Assembly (NCBI RefSeq): GCF_030418315.1
Contig: NZ_JAUHPV010000006.1
Location: 213,537 to 277,536 of the forward strand
Direction: 5' to 3'
Source: Demequina zhanjiangensis
GTDB lineage: Bacteria; Actinomycetota; Actinomycetes; Actinomycetales; Demequinaceae
DNA: 64,000 nucleotides
The position numbers and the translations under genes are program-made. The notes beneath the pieces are model-generated. The model had not been told where the DNA came from, searched no databases, and saw nothing but the letters and a program-made list of their open reading frames with translations. Below are positions 32,840 through 41,683 of the stretch, in pieces. Position 1 is the stretch's first letter; each line of letters opens with the position of its first letter.

Positions 32840-34429
32840 TCACTCGCGCCCTGAGCGCCAGACGATCCTCACTCTCGACCGAAGGGCCGCAAGCGCGTCT
32901 GCCTCCCTTCGCGCGAGGTGCGCGTCCTCGGACTCCGCGCTGTGACGCGGCGCAGTTCTCTTCACTCGTGACGGTGCGACTTCCACCTTCTCGATGAAGA
33001 TCCGCAGGAAGGCACGCCGTTTCATAGGCGGCCAGTCGCGCCAGTTGACGACATCCTCCACGTCGACACTCATTGCGGCAGGCTGCTGGCCGTAGAGCAC
33101 AGCCAGTTCGCGGTCGATGCGCTCGATTTCGTCTTCTAGGTTGGCGACCTTGGACTTCGCCGCGCTCTCAGTGAGCAGGCCGAGGATGTACGAGTTTGCC
33201 GCGCGCTCGCGCTGATCGCGGAGTTCGGTGCGCTCAGCTTCGAGCCTGTCAAGATCGGCGTCGAGGGACGGGTCGCGCTCAGCGGCCCTCTCGTGGAATC
33301 GCGGTGACCTCGTGAGCCGCCCGATCACGATGTCAAAGACAAACGCCTCAAGAGAGTCGTGATCTACCGACACCCGGTTTGTGCGTCGGACTGTCTTGGT
33401 GGTCTTGCCATTGGTGACGTCGACGTAGGCAGGCTGGTGCTGAGGGTCGGGGCCATTGACGCGAGCGAGACAGGACAAGACAACTCGCAGGCTGCCGTCG
33501 GCGCGCCTCCGAGTGTTGCTGGTGAGGCGCTTGCCGCACGCGCTGCAGACGGTCAACCCGCCCGCCATCGAGTATTTGCCACCCTTGACGCCGGGGGATT
33601 GGACGACCTTGCGAGAGGGGTCGGTCAGCAATGCACTGAGCCGGTCAAAGGTGCGCCGGTCGAGAATTGGCTCCCAGCCGACGACACCGGCCTTGGTCTC
33701 TCCAAGGAGTGCCCGATTGAGAAGGATGTGCTTGAGGTTCGACTGTCGCCAGTGCTTGCCGTTGCGGGTGGGCTTCGAGATGTCAGTTCCGTCCGGTGTG
33801 GAGGGGCCATTCCACTCGGTGATGATGCTGTGCATCGGTTCACGCCCATCGAGCAGACGCGTTGCGGCCTCATGTATAAGGTCAGCCTCGCGTTCGTTCT
33901 TGATGAGGCTGCCTTTGCTGCCCTTGTCGCCTTTGCTGCCTTTGACGGCCGTGTAGCCGAACGGTGCAAGTCCTCCATGCCACTCACCGCGCTCGGCCTT
34001 GCCAGCCTTGTGGCGCTGCTGGCGCTCGCTGGCGCGACGCGTCTCGAATCGTGCAATTCCGGCGATCATCGTGGCTCGGAACTCGCCATCCGCGGTCGTG
34101 AGGTCGATCTCGCCGTCAACGGTTACGACCTGCGCTCCTAGGTCGATGAGGGTATTGAGGTCTTTCGTTGAGCGCACCAGACGGTCGAGGTCGACCGCGA
34201 CGATGATCTCGAACTCGGTCGGCACGCGTTGCAGCATGTCGTGCCACGCTGTTCCTTCACCGCGTGGCCCGGACGCGCGCGTCTCGTTGTCGCGAAAGGT
34301 CGCGACGACCGGCCAGCCCTTTGCATTGGCGAGCGCGGTGCATCGAGCGAGCTGATTCTCGATGCCCTCGGCGCGGTCGAGAGACTGGCGAAGGTACAAA
34401 GCTGCACGTTTACCAGGGGGTTTGTTCAT
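32840..34429 (-). CDS. int: Large serine integrase
   Basis: 529 residues. Catalytic motif YLRQS (Ser16), resolvase domain to about residue 150, recombinase domain (GLAPFGYTAV ... WRQSNLKHILLNRALLGET) to about 270, a zinc-ribbon segment (CSACGKRLTSN ... VLSCLA), then a coiled-coil region (about 395-460). This is the domain order of large serine integrases, which join attP and attB in one direction and need a directionality factor to excise. Its start is 38 bases from the attR core; a TACAAT -10 (34436-34441) 6 bases before the ATG predicts a leaderless mRNA. It is the enzyme that put the element into comM. Confidence 0.95.
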   Translation of the reverse strand: MNKPPGKRAALYLRQSLDRAEGIENQLARCTALANAKGWPVVATFRDNETRASGPRGEGTAWHDMLQRVPTEFEIIVAVDLDRLVRSTKDLNTLIDLGAQVVTVDGEIDLTTADGEFRATMIAGIARFETRRASERQQRHKAGKAERGEWHGGLAPFGYTAVKGSKGDKGSKGSLIKNEREADLIHEAATRLLDGREPMHSIITEWNGPSTPDGTDISKPTRNGKHWRQSNLKHILLNRALLGETKAGVVGWEPILDRRTFDRLSALLTDPSRKVVQSPGVKGGKYSMAGGLTVCSACGKRLTSNTRRRADGSLRVVLSCLARVNGPDPQHQPAYVDVTNGKTTKTVRRTNRVSVDHDSLEAFVFDIVIGRLTRSPRFHERAAERDPSLDADLDRLEAERTELRDQRERAANSYILGLLTESAAKSKVANLEDEIERIDRELAVLYGQQPAAMSVDVEDVVNWRDWPPMKRRAFLRIFIEKVEVAPSRVKRTAPRHSAESEDAHLARREADALAALRSRVRIVWRSGRE

Positions 34430-34465
34430 AGTACGATTGTATACTGTGTAAGACTGTATTGTCGC
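34430..34465 (-). promoter_or_regulatory. Integrase promoter within the right att arm
   Basis: On the minus strand a TACAAT -10 (34441-34436) lies 6 bases before the ATG. About 18 bases upstream of it is a weak -35 (GCGACA, 34465-34460), next to the crossover core. No ribosome binding site. Integrase bound at the arm could repress its own gene. Confidence 0.5.
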
Positions 34466-34490
34466 TGAGGCGCCCGAGTTCTCCGCGAGG
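34443..34490 (+). mobile_element. attR: right junction of the element in comM
   Basis: The element side reads TGTGTAAGACTGTATTGTCGCT, the core GAG is at 34467-34469, and the host side continues GCGCCCGAGTTCTCC (comM codons APEFS). The inverse complement of the element arm matches the left arm, with CAATAC and TACACA conserved in both. Confidence 0.8.
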
Positions 34491-35054
34491 GTGCTGCAGA
34501 CGCTGCGGCAGCCGCTCGAGTCCGGGGAGGTCGTGCTGCATCGCGCCCATGGGGCGGTGCGCTATCCGGCACGGTTCCAGCTCGTCCTCGCGGCGAACCC
34601 CTGCCCATGCGGGCGCTTCCACGGATCTGGAGCGGGGTGCACCTGCACCCCGCTCGAGCGCCGCCGGTACCTGAGCCGACTCTCGGGGCCCCTGCTCGAC
34701 AGGGTCGACCTCCAGATCGGGGTGCTTCCCGTACGGCTCAGGTCAGACGAGCCGGGGGAGAGCACAGCAGAGGTCGCGCAGCGGGTGCGCCGGGCGCGCA
34801 GCCGTGCGGCGGCCCGGCTCGCGGACTCGGGCCTCTCGGTCAACGCCGAGGCGCCGGGTCGGTGGCTGCGACACCACACGCCGCGGAGCGCGTGCAGGCC
34901 GGTGTGGAGCGCTCTGGACCGGGGGCTCGTCTCTGCCAGAGGCGCCGATCGCGCGCTGCGAGTCGCGTGGACGCTCGCCGACCTCGATGACCAGGACTCG
35001 CCCGACGTCGCCCACGTGGAGCAGGCGCTGCTGCTCCGCAGGAGCGCATCGTGA
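34470..35054 (+). pseudogene. comM: comM 3' part
   Basis: Last 194 codons of ComM, resuming with APEFSARVLQTLRQPLESG directly after Walker B. Contains the sensor region (VLAANPCPCG) and the zinc-like Cys cluster followed by LSGPLLDRVDLQI (arginine-finger area). In its present state it has no start of its own except an in-frame GTG at 34491. Its end overlaps dprA by 4 bases, so dprA is now separated from its native upstream promoter by the element. Joined to 21472-22398 it restores the gene without loss of a base. Confidence 0.93.
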
Positions 35055-36208
35055 CGGGCTCCGAGCGCGCCGCATGGATCGCATGGAGCGCGCTCGCCGA
35101 ACCCATGGATGCGCTCGCGGGCGCGCTGCTGACCGCCGTGGGACCCGTGGACGCGCTCGGGTGGCTCAAGGAGGTGGACCGGCAGCCCACTCGTGGCGAG
35201 GCGGCGCTGCTGGAGATCATCGGGCCCGAGCTGGACAACAGGCTCCTCTCGAGGATCGTCGCCGCCTCCGCTCGCTGGTGCCAGCGGCTCCCTCGCGCTG
35301 AACCGGCCGAGCATGCGCGCAGGGCCACAGCTCTCGGAGCCCGCGTGCTGACCCCCGCTGACCACGGGTGGCCTTCGGCGGTGGGTGCGTTGGGCGCGGC
35401 CGCGCCCCACGCGCTCTACGTCCTCGGAAGCGGAGACCCCGCTGCCCTCCTGGACCGCGGGGTGGCGATCGTCGGCTCCCGGTCCTCGACCTCGTATGGA
35501 GACCACGTCGCTGCGGAGCTGGCGTCGGGACTCGCCGAGCGTGGACGTGCCGTCGTCTCCGGAGGCGCCTACGGGATCGACGCCGCTGCGCATTGCGGAG
35601 CGCTCGCGGCGGGCGGCGCCACGATGGCGGTCATGGCTGGCGGCGTGGACCGGTGGTACCCCGTCGGCACCTCGGCCCTGCGCGACGATGTGATGCGTCA
35701 CGGCTGCGTCGTGAGCGAGGTTCCTCCCGGGTGGGCTCCGCATCGGAGTCGCTTCCTCAGCCGCAATCGCCTCATCGCCTGCGCGGCGGGGACCGTGGTC
35801 GTCGAGGCTGCCCACCGTTCGGGTGCGCTGAGCACCGCGCGTCACGCGCTTGCGCTCGCGCGCCCCGTCGGCGCAGTGCCGGGCGCAGTCACCTCCGCGG
35901 CCTCCGCGGGCGCCCACGCCCTCGTGCGGGGTGCCGAGGCGGTGCTGATCACCTCGGCGGCTGATATCGAGGAGCTCGTGGGTCCTCTCCATCCGGACGA
36001 GGAAGAGGTCGAAGGCGGCGGCGGGCCCGAGTTCGGGTCGGCGCAGGAGCGCGCGGCCTACGACGGGATCGCAGCCCGCGGATCCTCGCTCGAGCAGATC
36101 TCATGCGAAGCCGCGCTGAGCGTGCGCGAGGCGCGGCGGGCGCTCGCGGCCCTCTCCTCGGCAGGTCTCGTGGTGCTGGACGGGGGTACGTATCGGCGCA
36201 GATCGTGA
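35051..36208 (+). CDS. dprA: DNA-processing protein DprA
   Basis: Loads RecA onto incoming single-stranded DNA in natural transformation. 385 residues: N-terminal helical part, then the Rossmann-like DprA core with VAIVGSRSSTSYG (about residues 138-150), VVSGGAYGIDAAAH, GGVDRWYPVG, RFLSRNRLIA and VVEAAHRSGAL, and a C-terminal winged-helix (LEQISCEAALSVREARRAL). GTG start overlapping comM, the standard comM-dprA pair. Its expression may be altered by the insertion upstream. Confidence 0.95.
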   Translation: MTGSERAAWIAWSALAEPMDALAGALLTAVGPVDALGWLKEVDRQPTRGEAALLEIIGPELDNRLLSRIVAASARWCQRLPRAEPAEHARRATALGARVLTPADHGWPSAVGALGAAAPHALYVLGSGDPAALLDRGVAIVGSRSSTSYGDHVAAELASGLAERGRAVVSGGAYGIDAAAHCGALAAGGATMAVMAGGVDRWYPVGTSALRDDVMRHGCVVSEVPPGWAPHRSRFLSRNRLIACAAGTVVVEAAHRSGALSTARHALALARPVGAVPGAVTSAASAGAHALVRGAEAVLITSAADIEELVGPLHPDEEEVEGGGGPEFGSAQERAAYDGIAARGSSLEQISCEAALSVREARRALAALSSAGLVVLDGGTYRRRS

Positions 36209-36265
36209 GAACTCGGGCATCGATTCATGCGTCGATTCCTCCCGATCTGCTCCCTCAACACCCCA

Positions 36266-36370
36266 GGAAAAGGTGCAGAAAGGGACAAAACATAGTCATT
36301 ATCAGAAATGGATGTGACAAATGTGACTGAAGGGGTTGATTTGACGAGAGTGACGATGCCAGAGTGACGA
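36266..36370. promoter_or_regulatory. AT-rich intergenic stretch with short direct repeats before xerC
   Basis: Unusually AT-rich for this genome. TGTGAC occurs at 36313 and 36322 (9-base period) and GAGTGACGA at 36348 and 36362 (14-base period). TTGACG at 36341 could be a -35. Probably the promoter and regulator region for xerC and the sigma factor gene. Confidence 0.4.
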
Positions 36371-36371
36371 C

Positions 36372-37301
36372 ATGCCGATAACGTCGCACCGTGAGGAGAG
36401 CACGCTGCTCTCCGCATTCGAGGGGTACCTGCGCCACGAGCGCGGCCTCTCGGACAACACGGTGCGCGCCTACGTCGGCGATCTGCTCCACCTGACCGAG
36501 TCGCTCGGCGCCTCTGTCAGCGAGGCCGACTCGACCCTCGCACGGATCGAGCTGCCCGACCTTCGCGCCTGGCTCGCCTCCATGGCCGCAAGCGGACTGT
36601 CCCGCACCACGCTTGCCAGGCGAGGAGCCTCTGCACGAGCCTTCTTCGCCTGGGCGCACGACACGGAGAGGCTCGCGTCCAACCCGGCGCTGCGGCTCGC
36701 GTCCGCACGGCCCGCTTCGACCATTCCCGAGGTCATCTCGATCGACGACGTCTTCACGCTGCTCGAGACCGCGCGCAAGCGCAGCGACGATGGGGACGCC
36801 ATCCACCTGCGCGACTGGGCATGCGTCGAGCTGCTCTACGCCACCGGCATGCGCGTCGGCGAGCTCGTCGGCGTCGACGTCAAGGACATCGACCTGAACG
36901 AGCGCCTGGTGCGCGTCATGGGCAAGGGCGGCAAGGAGCGCACGGTCCCATTCGGGGAGCCGGCCGAGAAGGCCGTGTCGCAGTGGCTCGACGAGGGTCG
37001 TCCGGTCCTGGTCTCCGAGCACTCCGGCGACGCGCTGCTCATCGGCCGCCGCGGTTCGCGGGCCGACCAGCGCCAGGTGCGCGAGTCGGTGCACCGCCTG
37101 TGCCGTCTGGCACGAGTGCCGGACATCGCGCCTCACGCGCTGCGGCACACCGCCGCCACGCATCTTCTCGACCGCGGCTCTGATCTGCGGTCGGTGCAGG
37201 AGGTCCTGGGGCACGCCAGCCTCACGACCACGCAGCGGTACACGCACGTCTCGGCCGATCGCCTGCGATCGGCCTACCAGCTCGCGCACCCGCGCGCATA
37301 G
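36372..37301 (+). CDS. xerC: Tyrosine recombinase XerC
   Basis: 309 residues. Resolves chromosome dimers at dif with XerD. The SAM-like N-terminal domain (YLRHERGLSDNTVRAYVGDL) is followed by the catalytic domain with Arg in YATGMRVGEL (about 160-169), HALRHTAATHLL (about 256-267), LGHASLTTTQRYTHVS with the nucleophilic Tyr near 288. Typical actinobacterial position between dprA and the WhiG-type sigma factor. Confidence 0.93.
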   Translation: MPITSHREESTLLSAFEGYLRHERGLSDNTVRAYVGDLLHLTESLGASVSEADSTLARIELPDLRAWLASMAASGLSRTTLARRGASARAFFAWAHDTERLASNPALRLASARPASTIPEVISIDDVFTLLETARKRSDDGDAIHLRDWACVELLYATGMRVGELVGVDVKDIDLNERLVRVMGKGGKERTVPFGEPAEKAVSQWLDEGRPVLVSEHSGDALLIGRRGSRADQRQVRESVHRLCRLARVPDIAPHALRHTAATHLLDRGSDLRSVQEVLGHASLTTTQRYTHVSADRLRSAYQLAHPRA

Positions 37302-37313
37302 GAGGGGAATGCC

Positions 37314-38150
37314 ATGTCGGAGCTCAACGCAGTCCTGAAGCATCTCGAGTCGCAGACCGAGCCGCACCAGGAGCCCGCGGCGGCCACGCTCGAAGCCGAG
37401 CCCCGATGGCACGCCCTCAAGCACGGGGACGAGTCCGCACGCCGTGAGGCGAGGGACGCCCTCATCACCGACTACGCGCCGCTCGTGAGCCACGTGGCGA
37501 CGCGCATGATCGCGCGGCTGCCTGAGTCCGTCGAGCTGGGAGACCTCGTCTCCTACGGCATGTTCGGGCTCATCGACGCCGTCGAGAAGTTCGAGCCCGA
37601 GCGTGGCTTCAAGTTCGAGACGTACGCGAGCCAGCGCATCCGCGGCGCCATCATCGACGAGCTCCGTGCGGCCGACTGGGTGCCGCGCTCGGTCCGAGCG
37701 AAGGCCCGCGCGGTGGAGGTCGCGACCCGCCAGCTCGAGCAGAGCGTCCAGGGCCCGGTCACCGACGAGGCGGTCGCGGACGCGCTCGAGTGGCGCACCG
37801 CGGAGGTGCGCACCGTGCGCGCGCAGGTCGCTCTGAGCCATGTCGCCGCGCTCGACACTCTCGGAGGCATCGGCGACGACGCCTCGGCGCTCGACACCGT
37901 GGCCGCGCTGTCGGTGCCGGGGGCGGCTCGCGCAGTCGAGCATCACGAGACGCGATCGCTTCTCGCCGATGCCATTCAGCAGGTGCGCGAGCGTGAGCAG
38001 GAGGTGCTGCGTCTGTACTACTACGAGAACCTCACCCTTGCGCAGATCGGACGCATCCTCGGCGTGACCGAGTCGCGGGTCTCCCAGATCCACTCCGCCG
38101 CGGTCAAGAAGCTGCGTGAGACTCTCGTGAAGACGGGCGCCTTCAGCTGA
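37314..38150 (+). CDS. Sigma factor of the FliA/WhiG family
   Basis: 278 residues. Region 2 (LVSHVATRMIARLPESVELGDL, then YGMFGLIDAVEKFEPERGFKFETYA) and region 4 (EVLRLYYYENLTLAQIGRILGVTESRVSQIHSAAVKKL) define a sigma-28-type factor. In related organisms it directs flagellar (FliA) or sporulation (WhiG) genes; nothing in this window tells which. It starts 12 bases after xerC; a convergent M23-like gene follows. Confidence 0.9.
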   Translation: MSELNAVLKHLESQTEPHQEPAAATLEAEPRWHALKHGDESARREARDALITDYAPLVSHVATRMIARLPESVELGDLVSYGMFGLIDAVEKFEPERGFKFETYASQRIRGAIIDELRAADWVPRSVRAKARAVEVATRQLEQSVQGPVTDEAVADALEWRTAEVRTVRAQVALSHVAALDTLGGIGDDASALDTVAALSVPGAARAVEHHETRSLLADAIQQVREREQEVLRLYYYENLTLAQIGRILGVTESRVSQIHSAAVKKLRETLVKTGAFS

Positions 38151-38171
38151 CAGCGCCCGCAGGTCTCTCGG

Positions 38172-38729
38172 CTACCCCGCGGCCTTGAGCCGGATCGGGC
38201 CCCAACCGGTGGTCCAGTCGAACGGGTCACGGTAGTCGTCGCCTTCGAGGAGCCCCCAGTGCAGGCACGCTGACGGCGCACAGTGACCGATGCCCGGCAC
38301 GGTCGCCACCGACTGCACCCGCCCCACCACGTCGCCCTGCCGCACCGGATCGCCGACGTCTACGGTCGCGTCGACAGGCTCGAGAGTCGTGCGTAGGCCC
38401 GTGCCCTCCACCAAGACGCTCACGATCCCCCGTCCCGCGATGGTGCCCGCGTAGGACACCACGCCGTCGGCGGGGGAGCGCACCAGCGCCCCGGTGGCCA
38501 CAGCGAGATCCGCGCCGCGATGGCCTGAGAGCCACGGATGCTCGGGAAGGTCGACGCCCCTCACGAGCTCGACCGGGGAGACCGGAGGCGTCAGGAGTGG
38601 TGCGGGCGCGGTCTCAAGGGCTGGCAGCGCCTCGGCGGCGCCTGAGCCCTCCTCGCTCGTGCCGCAGATCAGCATGAGCGCCGTCGCAGCGCTGAGGGTC
38701 ACGATCCGAAGCAGTAGACGGAGTTCCAT
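38172..38729 (-). CDS. Exported M23-type peptidase-like protein
   Basis: 185 residues from ATG 38729, with an N-terminal signal (MELRLLLRIVTLSAATALMLICG) that may be a lipoprotein-type signal ending at Cys22. The C-terminal M23 domain has HRGADLA (first zinc ligands His, Asp) but the usual HxH appears as CLHWG: the zinc-binding second His is kept while the first His, part of the catalytic machinery, is Cys. It may therefore be a weak or non-catalytic peptidoglycan-binding protein. Conserved position opposite rpsB in actinobacteria. Confidence 0.82.
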   Translation of the reverse strand: MELRLLLRIVTLSAATALMLICGTSEEGSGAAEALPALETAPAPLLTPPVSPVELVRGVDLPEHPWLSGHRGADLAVATGALVRSPADGVVSYAGTIAGRGIVSVLVEGTGLRTTLEPVDATVDVGDPVRQGDVVGRVQSVATVPGIGHCAPSACLHWGLLEGDDYRDPFDWTTGWGPIRLKAAG

Positions 38730-39099
38730 GCGGCTACAGTCATCGAGAAGCCGGAGTCCGAGCGTCGCGTGGCCGGTCACTGTGGAGGGTCCCGCGCACG
38801 GTGGGGGCTGGGGACGCCCGCTGCGGCGTATGAGTCGCCCCCGTCGGCCCGTGTCGGGTATGATCGACCCCGCATCCGGCATGCCCGGATGACATCGCGC
38901 GCCTATCGCGCCCAGGACGGTCGAGGTTCGACACGAACGGGATGCGCCGGAGACGCAAGGTCCGAGTTCGCTCGGTGCGGAACCGCGCAGGTGCCAGGGG
39001 CCCTTCCCCATCCGGGGGAGGACCGTCAACCGAACAGAGGCAGGCTCCGTTCTGCCGACAGAACAGGCACGCGCCCGCGCGTGCGGAAAAGGAAGTGCC
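38730..39099. promoter_or_regulatory. rpsB promoter and long leader
   Basis: Gene-free. A -10 TATGAT (38859-38864) without a good -35 would give a leader of about 230 bases. A 7-bp stem CATCCGG / CCGGATG (38873-38891, loop CATGC) lies right at the expected transcript start. GGAAAAGGAAG before the ATG serves as the ribosome binding site. It could host autogenous control by S2; this is inferred. Confidence 0.5.
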
Positions 39100-40005
<906 letters not shown>

Positions 40006-40016
40006 GGACCCCTCAC

Positions 40017-40856
40017 ATGGCGAACTACACCGTTGCCGACATCCAGGCGCTCCGTGAGCGCACCGGCGCCGGCATGCTCGACGTCAAGAAGGCTCTCGAC
40101 GAGGCCGATGGCAACATCGACGCCGCCGTCGACATCCTTCGCGTCAAGGGCCTGAAGGGCGTGGCGAAGCGCGAGGGCCGTTCGGCCTCCGAGGGCCTCG
40201 TGATCGCGTCGATCGCAGACGTCGACGGCGGCCAGGTCGGCACGCTCGTCGAGATCAACTCCGAGACGGACTTCGTCGCGAAGAACGAGAAGTTCATCGC
40301 CCTCGCGAACGACGTCCTCGCGGCCGTCGCGGCCGCCGGTGCCGCCGACGCTGAGGCCGCCCTCGAGGCGCCTCTCGGCGACACCACCGTGGGCGCCTAC
40401 ATCGACGCCCAGGCCGGCACCCTCGGTGAGAAGATCGTGCTGCGTCGCGTGGCGCGCGTCGAGGCCCCGGTCGTCACCGAGTACCTGCACCGCACCAACA
40501 AGGACCTCCCGGCTCAGGTCGGTGTCCTGGTCGGCTCGGACGCGAAGGCAGGTGAGGTCGCGCGCGACATCGCGATGCACATCGCCGCCTACTCGCCGCT
40601 CTACCTGGTCCGCGAGGACGTCCCCGAGGAGACCGTCGCCAACGAGCGTCGCGTCGCCGAGGAGACCGCCAAGGGCGAGGGCAAGCCGGAGGCCGCGCTG
40701 CCGAAGATCGTCGAGGGTCGTCTGAACGGCTTCTTCAAGGAGAACACCCTGGTTGACCAGGCCTTCGCGAAGGACCCGAAGACCACGGTCGGCAAGGTCA
40801 TCGAGGCGACCGGCGGCGAGGTGACCGCCTTCGCCCGCTTCCGTGTGGGAGCCTAG
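40017..40856 (+). CDS. tsf: Elongation factor Ts
   Basis: Guanine-nucleotide exchange factor for EF-Tu. 279 residues. UBA-like N-terminus (VADIQALRERTGAGMLDVKKALDE), then the core signatures EINSETDFVAKNEKF and DIAMHIAAYSPLY. Operon with rpsB. Confidence 0.98.
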   Translation: MANYTVADIQALRERTGAGMLDVKKALDEADGNIDAAVDILRVKGLKGVAKREGRSASEGLVIASIADVDGGQVGTLVEINSETDFVAKNEKFIALANDVLAAVAAAGAADAEAALEAPLGDTTVGAYIDAQAGTLGEKIVLRRVARVEAPVVTEYLHRTNKDLPAQVGVLVGSDAKAGEVARDIAMHIAAYSPLYLVREDVPEETVANERRVAEETAKGEGKPEAALPKIVEGRLNGFFKENTLVDQAFAKDPKTTVGKVIEATGGEVTAFARFRVGA

Positions 40857-40913
40857 TTCCCAGTCGGAACCATAGACAGCAACAGCCGCGCCGCGTCGCC
40901 TAGGAGGCAAGCC

Positions 40914-41657
40914 ATGTCCGAGACCGTCACGATCCCGGACACGGCCCCTCCGGCGGCGCGGCGCGTGCTGTTGAAGCTGTCGGGAGAGATGTTCGGAGGC
41001 GGCGGCATCGGCGTCGACCCGGACGTCATCTCCCGCGTCGCCCAGGAGATCGCTGCGGCCGTCCGCCAGGGCGTGCAGGTGGCGATCGTCGTCGGCGGCG
41101 GCAACTTCTTCCGCGGCGCCGAGCTCAGCCAGCGCGGCATGGAGCGGGCACGCGCCGACTACATGGGCATGCTCGGCACCGTGATGAACGCGCTCGCCCT
41201 CCAGGACTTCCTCGAGCAGGCAGGCGTCGCCACCCGCGTGCAGACCGCCATCACCATGGGCCAGGTCGCCGAGCCGTACATCCCGCTCAAGGCGATCCGC
41301 CACATGGAGAAGGGCCGTGTCGTGGTCTTCGCGGCGGGCGCGGGAATGCCGTACTTCTCCACCGACACCGTGTCCGTCCAGCGCGCGCTCGAGGCCCGCT
41401 GCGACGAGGTCATCATGGGCAAGAACGGCGTCGACGGCGTCTACACCGCGGACCCGCGCAAGGATCCGTCGGCCCGCCGCCTCGATCACGTGACCTACCG
41501 CGACGCGCTCCAGCAGCGCCTGAACGTGATGGACGCCTCCGCATTCTCGCTCGCGATGGACAACAAGGTACCGATGGTGGTCTTCGGTCTCGAAGAGCAT
41601 GGCAATGTGACGAAGGCCCTGCTGGGTGAGAGAATCGGGACGCTCGTGACGGCCTGA
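40914..41657 (+). CDS. pyrH: UMP kinase
   Basis: Phosphorylates UMP to UDP. 247 residues of the amino-acid-kinase fold: [11 protein letters not shown] at the start, [30 protein letters not shown], and [13 protein letters not shown] near residues 148-160. TAGGAGGC precedes the ATG. Usual tsf-pyrH-frr order. Confidence 0.97.
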   Translation: MSETVTIPDTAPPAARRVLLKLSGEMFGGGGIGVDPDVISRVAQEIAAAVRQGVQVAIVVGGGNFFRGAELSQRGMERARADYMGMLGTVMNALALQDFLEQAGVATRVQTAITMGQVAEPYIPLKAIRHMEKGRVVVFAAGAGMPYFSTDTVSVQRALEARCDEVIMGKNGVDGVYTADPRKDPSARRLDHVTYRDALQQRLNVMDASAFSLAMDNKVPMVVFGLEEHGNVTKALLGERIGTLVTA

Positions 41658-41683
41658 ACGGCCGCACTGACAAGGAGACAGAC

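Larger units (their letters stand above)
22397..34467. mobile_element. 12-kb capsid-encoding serine-integrase element (satellite-like) in comM
   Basis: Bounded by the two att junctions, about 12.07 kb. It encodes, left to right: major capsid protein, zinc-ribbon protein, probable small-terminase-like protein, a HTH-primase/helicase operon with iteron origin, membrane proteins, small serine recombinase, HEPN/membrane module, unknown genes and a large serine integrase. No portal, large terminase, protease, tail, tape-measure or lysin gene is present. Most genes look intact, arguing against simple prophage decay. Base composition is visibly less GC-rich than the flanks, especially 28000-32400. 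Best reading: a phage satellite supplying its own capsid. Alternatives are a reduced prophage or a gene-transfer relic. Confidence 0.8.

Noticed and set aside
22397..34467. Decayed remnant of an ordinary siphophage
   Set aside because: Apart from missing morphogenesis genes, all genes are intact, tightly arranged and carry clear promoters and coupled starts; att sites and origin are complete. Not fully excluded.
34430..34490. tRNA gene as integration target
   Set aside because: No tRNA-like cloverleaf at either junction; both flanks are comM codons and the enzyme is a serine integrase, which does not usually use tRNA genes.
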